Positions 7,588-17,000 of a stretch of 64,000 bases of DNA are shown piece after piece. The stretch covers positions 1 to 64,000 of the forward strand of contig NZ_JAHCMU010000020.1 of the NCBI RefSeq assembly GCF_018449435.1, in the 5' to 3' direction. Source of the DNA: Flagellimonas sp. 389 (GTDB lineage Bacteria; Bacteroidota; Bacteroidia; Flavobacteriales; Flavobacteriaceae). The stretch's first letter is position 1, and every line of letters begins with the position of its first letter. The translations under genes were made by a program, and so were the position numbers. The notes beneath the pieces were generated by a model that ran no database searches, was not told where the DNA came from, and saw only the letters and a list, made by a program, of their open reading frames with translations.

Positions 7588-10500
7588 ATGAAACGATTTT
7601 TTCGTTTGATGAGAACCATAAGAACCTTTACGTACGGCATGAAGTTTCCATTTTTAAAAAAACGAAAGTTCTGGTGGCGGTTTATTGCTGTTGCCATTCT
7701 ATTACCCATATTGCTTCTGGGTGTTTTATTGCTCTACATTCACTATGCCCAAAACGATATCCTCCAAGATAAAATAGCGGATCTAAATCAACAACATAAG
7801 GGTCTAATTACCATGGACGATTCCAAATTATCACTGTTTGGGAACTTCCCATATATTTCCCTGAAGCTTTACGATTTAAAAATATATGAGACAAAAGCGG
7901 ATAATGCGCCCACGGCTATCAATGTACACAATCTTTATGTTGGTCTTAACCTGTGGGACATCGTTAAGGGAAACTATGAAATACAATCGCTGTTTCTAAA
8001 GGAAGGAAAAATTGATATTGTTCTTCATGAAAACGGAACCAATAATCTTCAAAATGCTCTAAAAACTACCAGTGAAACAGAAGAAGGCGAGCCAATAAAT
8101 CTACATCTCAAAAATATTAAGTTACAAAATTTCAACATCCTCAAGTTGAATGAAGCTACAAATACCGACATCGAAACTGTTATTTACTCGGGCAATGGTG
8201 GATTCAAGTTGGGCAAAGATTTTATTGCCGGCCATATCGATACCGAATTCCAATTAAACATATTCCAGGATAGCGAAAAAACCTATATCCATCATAAGCA
8301 TTTTGAGTTACACACCGATGTGACTTTTAATGAAAAAACAGGAGTGCTTAAGATAAAGCCATCTGGTATTATCATGGAACACGGCAACTTTGACCTCCAA
8401 GGAACCCTCGACACCAAAAACAATATGGAAATCGACCTTACTGTCAAAGGGAACAAGCCCAATTTCGATATGTTCATTGCTTTTGCTCCTGAAGGCCTTA
8501 TACCTGTTTTGGAACGCTACGAAAATGAAGGGGAAATTTATTTTAACGGTATAGTTAAAGGGCCACTTAGTGACGGAAAGATGCCGTTCATTGAAGCCAC
8601 ATTCGGAGCAAGTGAAGCTTTTTTGGAAAACATAGAAGAACGAAAGCGTATCAACGAAATGGGATTCAAGGGATATTTCACCAATGGTGAAGATCGTAGC
8701 ATGAAAACGATGGAATTTTCCCTTACAGACATGAACGCCAAGTTGGAGTCCGGTAATTTTTCAGGCACTTTAGTTGTAAAAAACTTTGAAGAACCCGAAG
8801 TGGATATGCAGGTGAACGCCGATTTCAATTTAGCGTTTATGACCAAGTTTCTGAACATTACCGATATTGAAAATGTCTCAGGAAATGTGTTTCTAAAAAT
8901 GCGATTTCACGACATTATCGATCTAGATCAACCGGAAAAAGCCATCAGCGACCTCAACCAGGCCTACTTTAGCGAATTAAAGGTGACAGATCTCCAGATT
9001 TCTTCGGCAAATTTACCTGCGCCACTAAAAAAGTTGGACATGCATCTTATCATGAACGGGAAAGATGCGGTACTTGATCAATTTGATATGCAGGTCGGGA
9101 ATTCAGATTTGTCCATGACAGGAAACCTATCGGACCTACCTGCTATCGTCCACCATAAAGAGACCCCTGTGGAAGTACATCTTGATATTAAATCAGATGT
9201 TCTAGATATTGCCGAATTGACAGGATTTTCAGAGATAGATAAAAAAGGTATCAATGAAAAAATAGAAGATCTAAGTGCAGGATTTTCTTTTAAAGCTTCG
9301 GCCCAAGACTTTACGGAATCCCAATTTTTGCCTAGAGGAGAATTTTTTATTGATAGTCTAAACGCACGACTCAAATACTATCCCCATACATTGCATGACT
9401 TTCATGCAGATTTTCATATAGATGATAAAGACCTTAAGGTTGTGGATTTTACGGGTTACGTAGATGATTCCGACTTCCATTTAAACGGAATGGCACATGA
9501 CTATGGATTTTGGCTAAAGGAGACACTCAATGGGGATGTAAAATTGGATGTTACATTAACTTCTGACTTACTTAGACTGGAAGATATTTTTTCGTACAAA
9601 GGCGAAAACTACGTACCCAAAGAATATAGGCACGAAACATTCGAAAAATTGACATTGCACGTGAATTCCAGCATGCACTACATAGATTCCATGTTGCATT
9701 CCATTGATGTGGACCTTGATAAACTAGATACCAAAATGCAACTACATCCTATGCGATTCCACGACTTTAAAGGTCGAATCCACTATGAGAATGAGCAGCT
9801 AGTAATCGAAAAGTTCCATGGGGAAATTGGCAGAACAGTTTTTGACGTGAACTTGAACTATTATCTGGGGGAAGAACAAAACGCCAAAAAGCGAGAAAAC
9901 TATCTTGCCCTAAATGCAAACTACATTGATTACGATCAACTTTTCAACTTTGACACACAACCTCCCGCTCCTCATAAAACTACCAATACAAAAACTGCTG
10001 ATGTCAAAGAGCATGCGGAAGCTTTCAATATTTACGAACTCCCTTTTACAGACATGCAGTTTGACATCAATATTGATCATTTTATACGCAATCGTATTGA
10101 TCTAAAGAATATAAATGCAAGTATACGCACCACACAAAATCATTTTGTCTATGTAGATACGCTTAGCATGGATGCAGCAGGAGGCAGTCTTAACCTATCT
10201 GGGTATTTTAATGGTAGTGACCCAGACCATATCTATCTGAATCCCAATCTCACCCTTAACAATGTTGATCTGGACAAAATCCTGTTCAAGTTTGAAAATT
10301 TTGGTCAGGACCATTTGGTCTCAGAGAACTTGCATGGAAAGGTTTCTTCTCAAATCAACGGAAAAATTAGGATGTATCCTGATCTTGTTCCAGATTTGGA
10401 CCAATCGGAAATACAGATGGATGTTCAAGTACTCAGTGGTCGTTTAGTGAACTACAAACCCATGTCCATGCTATCGGATTATATGGGCGATAAAAACCTT

Positions 10501-10842
10501 AAAAATATTCGTTTTGATACCCTTCAAAACCATTTGGACGTAAACCAAGGGCGCATCAACATACCGAACATGACCATCGAATCGACCTTGGGACACCTAG
10601 AAATATCGGGAACTCAAGATTTGGAAAACAATATAGCCTATAACATTAAAATACCTTGGAAGACCGTTAAACAAGCTGCCGTCTACAAGCTGTTCGGAAA
10701 TAAGAAGAAAAAAGATTCCATTGCCGCGAACGACAAAATCATAGAGGTCGACCCAAACAGGAAAGTCAAATACCTCAACCTAAAGTTACACGGAAACATA
10801 GATGACTATAAAATCTCGTTGGGTAAGGGCAACGATAAATAA
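7588..10842 (+). CDS. AsmA-like envelope protein (bridge-type lipid-transfer family)
   Basis: A 1084-residue protein with a basic N-terminus, one membrane span at about 30-55 (FIAVAILLPILLLGVLLLY) and then a very long, strand-rich periplasmic region without cysteines. The N-terminal part (GNFPYISLKLYDLKIYE, LYVGLNLWDIVKGNYEIQSLFLKEGKI) is typical AsmA. The C-terminal third (NLTLNNVDLDKILF, GRINIPNMTIESTLGHLEISGTQDLENNIAYNIKIP) is the AsmA-like C-terminal region. Relatives such as TamB, YhdP and AsmA form hydrophobic grooves that move phospholipids between membranes; that role is inferred. An alternative start is Met18 (7639). It stands alone. Confidence 0.8.
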   Translation: MKRFFRLMRTIRTFTYGMKFPFLKKRKFWWRFIAVAILLPILLLGVLLLYIHYAQNDILQDKIADLNQQHKGLITMDDSKLSLFGNFPYISLKLYDLKIYETKADNAPTAINVHNLYVGLNLWDIVKGNYEIQSLFLKEGKIDIVLHENGTNNLQNALKTTSETEEGEPINLHLKNIKLQNFNILKLNEATNTDIETVIYSGNGGFKLGKDFIAGHIDTEFQLNIFQDSEKTYIHHKHFELHTDVTFNEKTGVLKIKPSGIIMEHGNFDLQGTLDTKNNMEIDLTVKGNKPNFDMFIAFAPEGLIPVLERYENEGEIYFNGIVKGPLSDGKMPFIEATFGASEAFLENIEERKRINEMGFKGYFTNGEDRSMKTMEFSLTDMNAKLESGNFSGTLVVKNFEEPEVDMQVNADFNLAFMTKFLNITDIENVSGNVFLKMRFHDIIDLDQPEKAISDLNQAYFSELKVTDLQISSANLPAPLKKLDMHLIMNGKDAVLDQFDMQVGNSDLSMTGNLSDLPAIVHHKETPVEVHLDIKSDVLDIAELTGFSEIDKKGINEKIEDLSAGFSFKASAQDFTESQFLPRGEFFIDSLNARLKYYPHTLHDFHADFHIDDKDLKVVDFTGYVDDSDFHLNGMAHDYGFWLKETLNGDVKLDVTLTSDLLRLEDIFSYKGENYVPKEYRHETFEKLTLHVNSSMHYIDSMLHSIDVDLDKLDTKMQLHPMRFHDFKGRIHYENEQLVIEKFHGEIGRTVFDVNLNYYLGEEQNAKKRENYLALNANYIDYDQLFNFDTQPPAPHKTTNTKTADVKEHAEAFNIYELPFTDMQFDINIDHFIRNRIDLKNINASIRTTQNHFVYVDTLSMDAAGGSLNLSGYFNGSDPDHIYLNPNLTLNNVDLDKILFKFENFGQDHLVSENLHGKVSSQINGKIRMYPDLVPDLDQSEIQMDVQVLSGRLVNYKPMSMLSDYMGDKNLKNIRFDTLQNHLDVNQGRINIPNMTIESTLGHLEISGTQDLENNIAYNIKIPWKTVKQAAVYKLFGNKKKKDSIAANDKIIEVDPNRKVKYLNLKLHGNIDDYKISLGKGNDK

Positions 10843-10861
10843 GCTGTTATTTAGTACTGAT

Positions 10862-10979
10862 GATTTTGTCAATTGATATGACGGATTCATCAATTTGAGG
10901 TCAGGTTTGTAATCCTAAAAAGCTAACTTCACTTATCTTGGGGTATGATTCATTAAAACAAATTCATGTCCCTTTTATT
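10862..10979 (+). repeat. ~118-bp direct repeat, copy 1 (left of the helicase)
   Basis: This stretch matches 13851-13968 without gaps at a constant offset of 2989 bp, with roughly 85-90% identity by eye. The longest exact block, starting AATTTGAGGTCAGGTTTGTA, is about 23 bp, and another, CTAAAAAGCTAACTTCACTT, follows directly. It begins 20 bp after the AsmA-like gene's stop codon. With copy 2 it brackets the helicase gene. There is no coding potential in it. Confidence 0.85.
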
Positions 10980-11008
10980 GGGCGTAAGTTGAAACAATAC
11001 ATTGCAGA

Positions 11009-13729
11009 TTGACAGAATATCCGAAAGACACAAAATTCAAATATAGTTGGAGAAAGTACCAACAACGAGTGCTTGACGAATTGCAAGACCACCTATCTGA
11101 CCAACATCTACATGTAATTGCACCACCAGGTTCAGGTAAAACAGTATTGGGGCTTGAAGTTGCAATTCGACTTAATAGACCAACTTTAATTCTTGCACCC
11201 ACAATCGCAATCCGCAATCAATGGATACGAAGATTTTGTGAACTTTTTCTTCAAACCAACTTGACACCTAATTGGATTTCGAGAGATATTCGCAATCCAG
11301 AGTTTATGACAGTTGTAACATATCAAGGGCTTCATGCAGCCTGTAATAATTGGAGAGTTGAAGAAGAAGAAATTGGTGAAGAAGAAACCGAAGAAAATGG
11401 AAACGGTAAATCCACCAACTCAGAACTTGATACTATTGTAAGTGGACTAAAATCTCAAAACATCAAAACTATTGTTGTAGACGAAGCTCACCATTTAAAA
11501 AGTGAATGGTGGCAAACGCTTATAAAAGTCAAAGAAAAATTAGCACCAGTAATTGTTGGCTTAACAGCTACCCCTCCCTATGATGTAACCGCGACAGAAT
11601 GGCAACGCTACGTTGATTTAAATGGACCTGTTGATACTGAAATTTCAGTTCCCGAATTAGTGATCGAGGGGGATTTATGCCCTCATCAAGATTATGTTCA
11701 TTTTACCTTACCAACAGAGAAAGAAAATCAAAAAATTATTGAATTCAGACAGAACATTGAAAAGCTTTTTCAGGAAATAAAAAAAGATGAAACCATCATC
11801 AAGGCAATTGAGCAACATCCCATTTGGCAAAATCCAACGGAGCAATTAGATTGGATCTATAATAATCTCTCCTATTATTCAGCTTGCTTAATATTTCTTA
11901 ATGCCAACGAAAAAGAAATTCCTGAAATACATCTTGAAGTCATTGGCGACAAGAAGTTTAAAATTCCCAAACTTGATTATAAATGGATCGAAACGCTTTT
12001 AGATTTCTATCTCTATAAAGAAAAGGAATATTTCAAAGTTTTCGAAGAACATCAAAAAACACTGGAAAACCGATTAAGAAGATATGGAGCAATTGAAAGG
12101 CGGCAAATTAATTTTTCGCACAATAATAGAATAACAGGGTTTTTGACTTCTAGTATCAGTAAACTAAACGGCATCAAAAATATCGTTGATTTTGAATACA
12201 AACAATTAAGAAAAGATCTACGATTAGTAATTCTTTCAGACTTTATTCGCAAAGAATTTTTCATCAATGCGCCTGAAAACAATCTTGAACTGAACAAAAT
12301 TGGCATCATTCCGATCTTTGAAAAATTAAGGCGGGAAAACAAGGACAATATAAGAATTGCTGTCCTCACAGGTTCTATCATTATTATTCCACTTAGAGCT
12401 TATGAGGCATTTGAGACAAAAGCAGCGAAATACGGAATTACCCAAATCAATTCAAGCCCTGTTCCTTTTGATAGTAATTATATTATAATTAGCCAAACAA
12501 AGCAACTCAAACACAACATTGTTCACATAGTAACCCAAATATTTCAGCTTGGAGAAATTGAAGTATTAATTGGAACGAAATCTCTATTGGGCGAAGGTTG
12601 GGACGCACCTGCAATCAACTCATTGATCTTGGCAAGTTTTGTAGGTTCATTTGTGCTTTCCAACCAAATGCGTGGCAGAGCTATAAGAACACAAAACGGG
12701 AATGACAATAAAACAGGAAACATTTGGCATTTGGTCTGTATTGATCCAACCTCGCCAGCGGGCGGAGACGATTTTGATCTATTAAAAAGGCGATTTAGAA
12801 GTTTTGTGGGCATTTCATTCAAAGAAGAGCCCGGAATAGAAAATGGAATTGGACGCCTAAACTTGTCAGTAAACATTTATCAAAAAGAAGAAGCGGAGAA
12901 AAAGAACGTTGAAATGTTCTCCTATGCAGGCGACAGAGAAAGTTTAAAACAAAGATGGAAAAAGGCACTTGAAACAGGCGTTACACTTGTTGAAGAGATT
13001 AGAATTCCATTTCCAGAGGAAAAGGATTACAAAGCTGTTAAGTCAATGTACTTGAATAAAACAATTGGCAACCTCCTTGCGACTTTAGGTTCGGGTTTAG
13101 TTGCTTTTGGTTTAGAAAATTTACAAGGGCTTGGCAAGGTAGCAAGAAACATAAAGTCTATGCAAGATCTGTATGTATTCCTTGCCGTTTTTGGAGCAGT
13201 TGGAATGGCAATTTTTGGCAGACTTACATTTAAGACATTAAGATTGTATTTTAAATACCGGGATATTTCAAAAGACATTCAACAAATTGGTGACGCACTC
13301 TTAAACTCCTTAATTAAAGTAGGAGTCATAAAGACAGACTATTCAAAATTAAAGGTAGAAACCTCAGTGGACAAGTGGGGAGCTATTTTCTGTCATTTAG
13401 AAGGCGGAACAACTTTCGACAAATCAACTTTTATAAATGCACTAAAAGAAGTAATTGTCCCTATTGACAATCCTAGATATGTAATCATCAGAAAGAACAA
13501 GTTTATATTGTTCATAAAACAAAAAGACTATCATTCTGTTCCTGAAATACTCGGACGAAATAAGAATTTAGCGGAATATTTTAAAAACCAATGGGAACGA
13601 CTTGTTGGTTCTTGCGACCTGATTTTTACACGAACAATTGAAGGTAGAAAAATACTTTTAAAGTCAAGAGTAAAATCATTGGCAGCACAGTTTGATACAG
13701 AAGTGGAACATGTAAATAAGTGGAAGTAA
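11009..13729 (+). CDS. SF2 DEAH-box helicase with hydrophobic C-terminal segments
   Basis: A 906-residue superfamily 2 helicase. Visible motifs are WRKYQQRVLDEL (Q-like, about 14-25), PPGSGKT (Walker A, 39-45), VVDEAH (motif II, 156-161), LTATPP (motif III, 185-190), then GEGWDAPAINSLI (motif V, about 525) and QMRGRAIRTQ (motif VI, about 555). Region 200-430 is a helical insert of unknown function. After the helicase core there are two hydrophobic stretches (about 680-705 and 718-740), then a 160-residue tail without a recognised domain. A membrane hairpin on a helicase is unusual. The start is TTG at 11009: an in-frame stop at 10985-10987 leaves no ATG. The gene sits alone between two ~118-bp direct repeats, is AT-rich, and interrupts core genes, so transfer is likely. 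A phage-defence role is possible but unsupported by neighbours. Confidence 0.8.
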   Translation: MTEYPKDTKFKYSWRKYQQRVLDELQDHLSDQHLHVIAPPGSGKTVLGLEVAIRLNRPTLILAPTIAIRNQWIRRFCELFLQTNLTPNWISRDIRNPEFMTVVTYQGLHAACNNWRVEEEEIGEEETEENGNGKSTNSELDTIVSGLKSQNIKTIVVDEAHHLKSEWWQTLIKVKEKLAPVIVGLTATPPYDVTATEWQRYVDLNGPVDTEISVPELVIEGDLCPHQDYVHFTLPTEKENQKIIEFRQNIEKLFQEIKKDETIIKAIEQHPIWQNPTEQLDWIYNNLSYYSACLIFLNANEKEIPEIHLEVIGDKKFKIPKLDYKWIETLLDFYLYKEKEYFKVFEEHQKTLENRLRRYGAIERRQINFSHNNRITGFLTSSISKLNGIKNIVDFEYKQLRKDLRLVILSDFIRKEFFINAPENNLELNKIGIIPIFEKLRRENKDNIRIAVLTGSIIIIPLRAYEAFETKAAKYGITQINSSPVPFDSNYIIISQTKQLKHNIVHIVTQIFQLGEIEVLIGTKSLLGEGWDAPAINSLILASFVGSFVLSNQMRGRAIRTQNGNDNKTGNIWHLVCIDPTSPAGGDDFDLLKRRFRSFVGISFKEEPGIENGIGRLNLSVNIYQKEEAEKKNVEMFSYAGDRESLKQRWKKALETGVTLVEEIRIPFPEEKDYKAVKSMYLNKTIGNLLATLGSGLVAFGLENLQGLGKVARNIKSMQDLYVFLAVFGAVGMAIFGRLTFKTLRLYFKYRDISKDIQQIGDALLNSLIKVGVIKTDYSKLKVETSVDKWGAIFCHLEGGTTFDKSTFINALKEVIVPIDNPRYVIIRKNKFILFIKQKDYHSVPEILGRNKNLAEYFKNQWERLVGSCDLIFTRTIEGRKILLKSRVKSLAAQFDTEVEHVNKWK

Positions 13730-13739
13730 AAAAACCTAC

Positions 13740-13768
13740 GCCCGACTGCGGTTATACGTATTACGGGC
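13740..13768. repeat. Cassette-like site after the helicase gene
   Basis: GCCCG (13740-13744) and CGGGC (13764-13768) enclose GGTTATACGTATTACGG, 11 bp after the helicase stop. The core resembles those at 495-527 and 14983-15002. Confidence 0.4.
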
Positions 13769-13850
13769 AAAAGCGCTGACATCCATAATCAAAGAACCTT
13801 ATTGACTTGGCTGCTCGAAGTATTTCCAGTTCTGGAAACCCTCAGAAATA

Positions 13851-13968
13851 GATTCTATCAATTTATATGACGAATTCATTAATTTGAGGTCAGGTTTGTA
13901 ATTCTAAAAAGCTAACTTCACTTATCTCAAGGTATGATTCATTAAAACAAGTTCGTATCGCTTTTAGT
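13851..13968 (+). repeat. ~118-bp direct repeat, copy 2 (right of the helicase)
   Basis: Second copy of the repeat at 10862-10979, in the same orientation. It starts 121 bp after the helicase stop and ends 19 bp before the hydrolase start. Differences are scattered substitutions and no indels, which points to age or to independent acquisition, not a fresh duplication. The 120 bp before it also holds a short inverted repeat, TTCCAG-TT-CTGGAA (13824-13837). Confidence 0.85.
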
Positions 13969-13987
13969 TAGCAACAACCTAAAGAAA

Positions 13988-14959
13988 ATGAAAATATACA
14001 GAAAATATTTTATCGCATTTGGAGTAATTATACTGTTACTTGTTGGATATTTTATTGCCAATAATATACTTTTTAATGGAGTAAGGTCAAGAGTGGTAAA
14101 TGAGAATGGTTTTCAAGCAAATTATTTCGTTAAAGATGTTACCAAAAACAAAGCGTCAGTAGTTTTAATAGGTGGTGGTCAATGGGGTGATTACTGGGCA
14201 AAAGAATTTGCAAATAAAGAAATGGTCGGATTATCATTACCCTATACAAGAAAAGAGGGTTTGCCAAAATTACCAGAAGAAATTAATTTAGAATACTTTG
14301 AAAATGCCATTAAGTGGTTGGGAAATCAGAAAGAAGTTGACTCAAATAAAATAGTAATAATGGGAGCATCAAGAAATGCAGAGTTAGCATTAATAATTGC
14401 TTCAACATTTCCAGAGATTGTAAGCGGAGTTGTTGCCTATGCCCCAAGTTCTGTTTCTTGGTCAAATACAGTGCTACCATACAATTCAAATGAATTGAAA
14501 CCAAGTTGGAAATATAAAGGAATTGATATTCCGTATATACCCATGAATAAAATTTCTGGAAACAACTCAGACAAAATTAAAATGATTGAATACTGGAAAA
14601 AAGGTTTAACGAAGACAGATTTGGTAAATAAAGCATTAATTAAAGTAGAAAAAATTAATGGCCCTATTCTGCTTTTTTCTGGAAATGATGATGCGGTTTG
14701 GCCATCATCAATAATGGCCGACATGATAGAAGAAAGATTAAAAGAGAATAATTTTGAGCATTCTTTTCAAAATATAAAATATGAAAATGCCGGACATTTA
14801 ATTTCAAGCAATCCGGAGGAAAATTCAAATTTTAGGACTGGAACTATTAATATTGATGGAAAGAACTATGAGTACGAATACGGTGGAACTAATGAAGGAG
14901 ATTATAAAGCCAAACAAGATGCCAAAATAAAGTTAATTGAATTTTTTGAAAAAATGTAA
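13988..14959 (+). CDS. Membrane-anchored alpha/beta hydrolase, BAAT C-terminal type
   Basis: A 323-residue protein with one N-terminal membrane span (about 8-26, YFIAFGVIILLLVGYFIA) and an alpha/beta-hydrolase fold. The nucleophile elbow is GASRNAELAL (Ser128), close to the G-x-S-x-x-AELAL pattern of BAAT/acyl-CoA thioester hydrolases. The acid is in SGNDDAVWPS (about 236) and the histidine in AGHLI (about 265). BAAT proteins use acyl-CoA or acyl-thioester substrates; with a membrane anchor this one may act on the periplasmic side on something else. It lies directly after direct-repeat copy 2 and is followed by a cassette-like site, so it looks acquired together with, or next to, the helicase. 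Confidence 0.75.
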   Translation: MKIYRKYFIAFGVIILLLVGYFIANNILFNGVRSRVVNENGFQANYFVKDVTKNKASVVLIGGGQWGDYWAKEFANKEMVGLSLPYTRKEGLPKLPEEINLEYFENAIKWLGNQKEVDSNKIVIMGASRNAELALIIASTFPEIVSGVVAYAPSSVSWSNTVLPYNSNELKPSWKYKGIDIPYIPMNKISGNNSDKIKMIEYWKKGLTKTDLVNKALIKVEKINGPILLFSGNDDAVWPSSIMADMIEERLKENNFEHSFQNIKYENAGHLISSNPEENSNFRTGTINIDGKNYEYEYGGTNEGDYKAKQDAKIKLIEFFEKM

Positions 14960-14974
14960 ATTTAGCAAAATGTA

Positions 14975-15002
14975 GTTGCTAGCAACGTATATAGCATATT
15001 AC
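14975..15002. repeat. 12-bp palindrome and cassette-like site after the hydrolase
   Basis: GTTGCTAGCAAC (14975-14986) is a perfect 12-bp palindrome that runs into CAACGTATATAGCATATTAC (14983-15002), 16 bp after the stop codon. The hydrolase is preceded by GTTAGCAACAACC (13967-13979), so GCAAC motifs border it on both sides. Confidence 0.45.
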
Positions 15003-15132
15003 CAAAATTTGGGAAACATTAAACTCTAACCTATTAAGAAAACTCAGTTACAACTGAACAAAATAAATAAGTGCTACTAAAAAAGTACTACAACATCTTA
15101 GAATCTCAAAATAATAGTATAGGGAAAAGTAG

Positions 15133-16086
15133 TTACTCATCTCCAAATTCAACCGTAGATTGTCGCTCCCTGTTTACCATTAACTTGGTAACATCGGGTC
15201 GGGAATAATGGCCTACGGGGTCAAAATTCTGTCGTTCCTCATAGATCCTATTAAAATCCAAAGTTTCATAAATCAGTCCTTCTTTATCTATAACAGGCTC
15301 TACCAGCCATTCCCCATCGGGGGCGGCAATTGCAGAACCTCCGTTTGCCAAAACTTTGGGAGCTTTCTCTAAGATTTTCTCTAAATGCGGGGTTGTTTTT
15401 GGAAAATCGGATGTCGCCATCAGTGATGATACCGAGATTACAAAGCTTCTGGATTCCCGAGCTATGAATCGGGTAATGTCCTTAGTATTGTGCAAACCAC
15501 CCGGCCATACCGCTACATGTAAATTTTCTCCTTGTCCATATAAAGCTGCTCGTGGAAGTGGCATCCAGTTCTCCCAACAGTTCAATCCCCCAACGGTAAA
15601 CTGTTTTAAAGGATGTACTTTGAGCCCGTTACCATCCCCCTGCGCCCAGGTCAAACGCTCATCATAGGTAGGTTGTAATTTGCGATGCACCGATTGTATC
15701 TCTCCATTTTGATCGATATAGACCAACGAGCAATATAGGCTATGCCCACCCCTATCCTTGGCACGTTCCATCATTCCCAGATACACTGCAATATTTTTCT
15801 CCTTGGCGATTCTACAAATGGCATCCAACTCACCAGCTTCAATCTGGATTGAATTTCTGACGTAATGTGCATGCAGCTCTTTATTCACTTTTAAGTCCCA
15901 CGCAGCGCCTTCGGTATGTGCCAACCAAAAAGGGTATCCAGGTAAAAAAGCTTCGCCAAAAATAATGAGTTCCGCTCCGTTTTTTGCAGCTTCTTCAATT
16001 GAGTTTTCTATTTTTTCAAGCGTAGCCAGTTTGTCCAACCAAACTGGGGCAATCTGGGCCATTGCCACTTTTAAAAGATTTTCCAT
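15133..16086 (-). CDS. Nitrilase (carbon-nitrogen hydrolase superfamily, branch 1)
   Basis: A 317-residue enzyme with the nitrilase triad: Glu45 (FGEAFLPGYP), Lys136 (HRKLQPTYDERLTW) and Cys170 (GLNCWENWMPLPR). The CWEN-P motif and length place it in the true-nitrilase branch, which turns organic nitriles into acids and ammonia, not the amidase or beta-ureidopropionase branches. It is cytoplasmic. Its ATG overlaps the stop of the upstream UbiA gene (TAATG, sharing one base), so the two are translationally coupled. Why a nitrilase should be coupled to a prenyltransferase is unclear. The natural substrate is unknown. Confidence 0.87.
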   Translation of the reverse strand: MENLLKVAMAQIAPVWLDKLATLEKIENSIEEAAKNGAELIIFGEAFLPGYPFWLAHTEGAAWDLKVNKELHAHYVRNSIQIEAGELDAICRIAKEKNIAVYLGMMERAKDRGGHSLYCSLVYIDQNGEIQSVHRKLQPTYDERLTWAQGDGNGLKVHPLKQFTVGGLNCWENWMPLPRAALYGQGENLHVAVWPGGLHNTKDITRFIARESRSFVISVSSLMATSDFPKTTPHLEKILEKAPKVLANGGSAIAAPDGEWLVEPVIDKEGLIYETLDFNRIYEERQNFDPVGHYSRPDVTKLMVNRERQSTVEFGDE

Positions 16087-16991
16087 TATAAAATTCGATT
16101 TAAGACCAAATCAACATCGATCAACAAAATACTGAAAACACCCGCCACAATAATAAATTTTAGAATATTATGCAGCCAAACGTAGTGCTTTTTACCGCTG
16201 GCTTTCCATAACAGAATGATAAAAAGACCCAAAAGAAGAATACAGGCAAAAAAGAACAGGTACATATAGCCAACATCAAAAGTATTGATCAGTAAAAGCG
16301 AAGGAATAAGCGTCATCACAATCAACGATCCAATAATTAGCTTAGAAATCCTCACTCCATATATGATTGGAATGGTTTTATAGTTTTGTGCCATATCGCC
16401 AGCCATATTTTCCAAATCTTTGATCATTTCCCGAGCCAAAATCAATAGGAAGAGAAAAAGGGCATGTACAAAAATTACGGTCTGAAAATTTGCATAGTAG
16501 ACGAAAACGACAAAAAAGGGAGCTATGGCCAATGAGGCCGAAACCAAATTGCCAATAAATGGAATACGCTTTAATTTATGCGAATACAACCAGATTCCAA
16601 AAATATAGGCCGAGAAGAAAAATACCGCTCTAAATGATATATAACTGGCAGCCACAGCAGCCAAAAAATTGAGGATGAAATAGGTTGTCAATTTAAATCG
16701 TTGGCTTACCAACCTGTCCAGCATACTCTTTGTTGGCTTATTGATCAAATCTTTCTCGGCATCGTAGAAGTTATTGATGATATAACCGCCCGCTATTGCC
16801 AATGCCGATGCTGTCACGATCAAAAAAAGATTAATGTCGAAAACAACCTCTCGCAAAGGCAAATCTGGAGATAAAATATAAATGGAAGCTAAATATTGTG
16901 CCAGGGTAATCATTAGAATGTTATATCCCCGAACCACGGAAAACAAACTCAATAGCTTAAACAGCAGGAGTTTATTTTTTCTAGTAAGCAT
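16086..16991 (-). CDS. UbiA-family prenyltransferase (geranylgeranylglycerol-phosphate geranylgeranyltransferase-like)
   Basis: A 301-residue polytopic protein, about eight membrane spans. Both Asp-rich motifs of UbiA enzymes are present: NNFYDAEKD (Asn74, Asp77, Asp81) and REMIKDLENMAGD (Asp192, Asp199). These bind Mg-prenyl diphosphate. The second motif resembles digeranylgeranylglyceryl-phosphate synthases and menaquinone-type UbiA members. It lies 9 bp after the mevalonate kinase gene and overlaps the nitrilase gene, so it belongs to a mevalonate-supplied operon. The acceptor could be geranylgeranylglyceryl phosphate, a quinone ring or another aromatic; sequence alone does not decide. Confidence 0.8.
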   Translation of the reverse strand: MLTRKNKLLLFKLLSLFSVVRGYNILMITLAQYLASIYILSPDLPLREVVFDINLFLIVTASALAIAGGYIINNFYDAEKDLINKPTKSMLDRLVSQRFKLTTYFILNFLAAVAASYISFRAVFFFSAYIFGIWLYSHKLKRIPFIGNLVSASLAIAPFFVVFVYYANFQTVIFVHALFLFLLILAREMIKDLENMAGDMAQNYKTIPIIYGVRISKLIIGSLIVMTLIPSLLLINTFDVGYMYLFFFACILLLGLFIILLWKASGKKHYVWLHNILKFIIVAGVFSILLIDVDLVLNRIL

Positions 16992-17000
16992 GTGATACGA

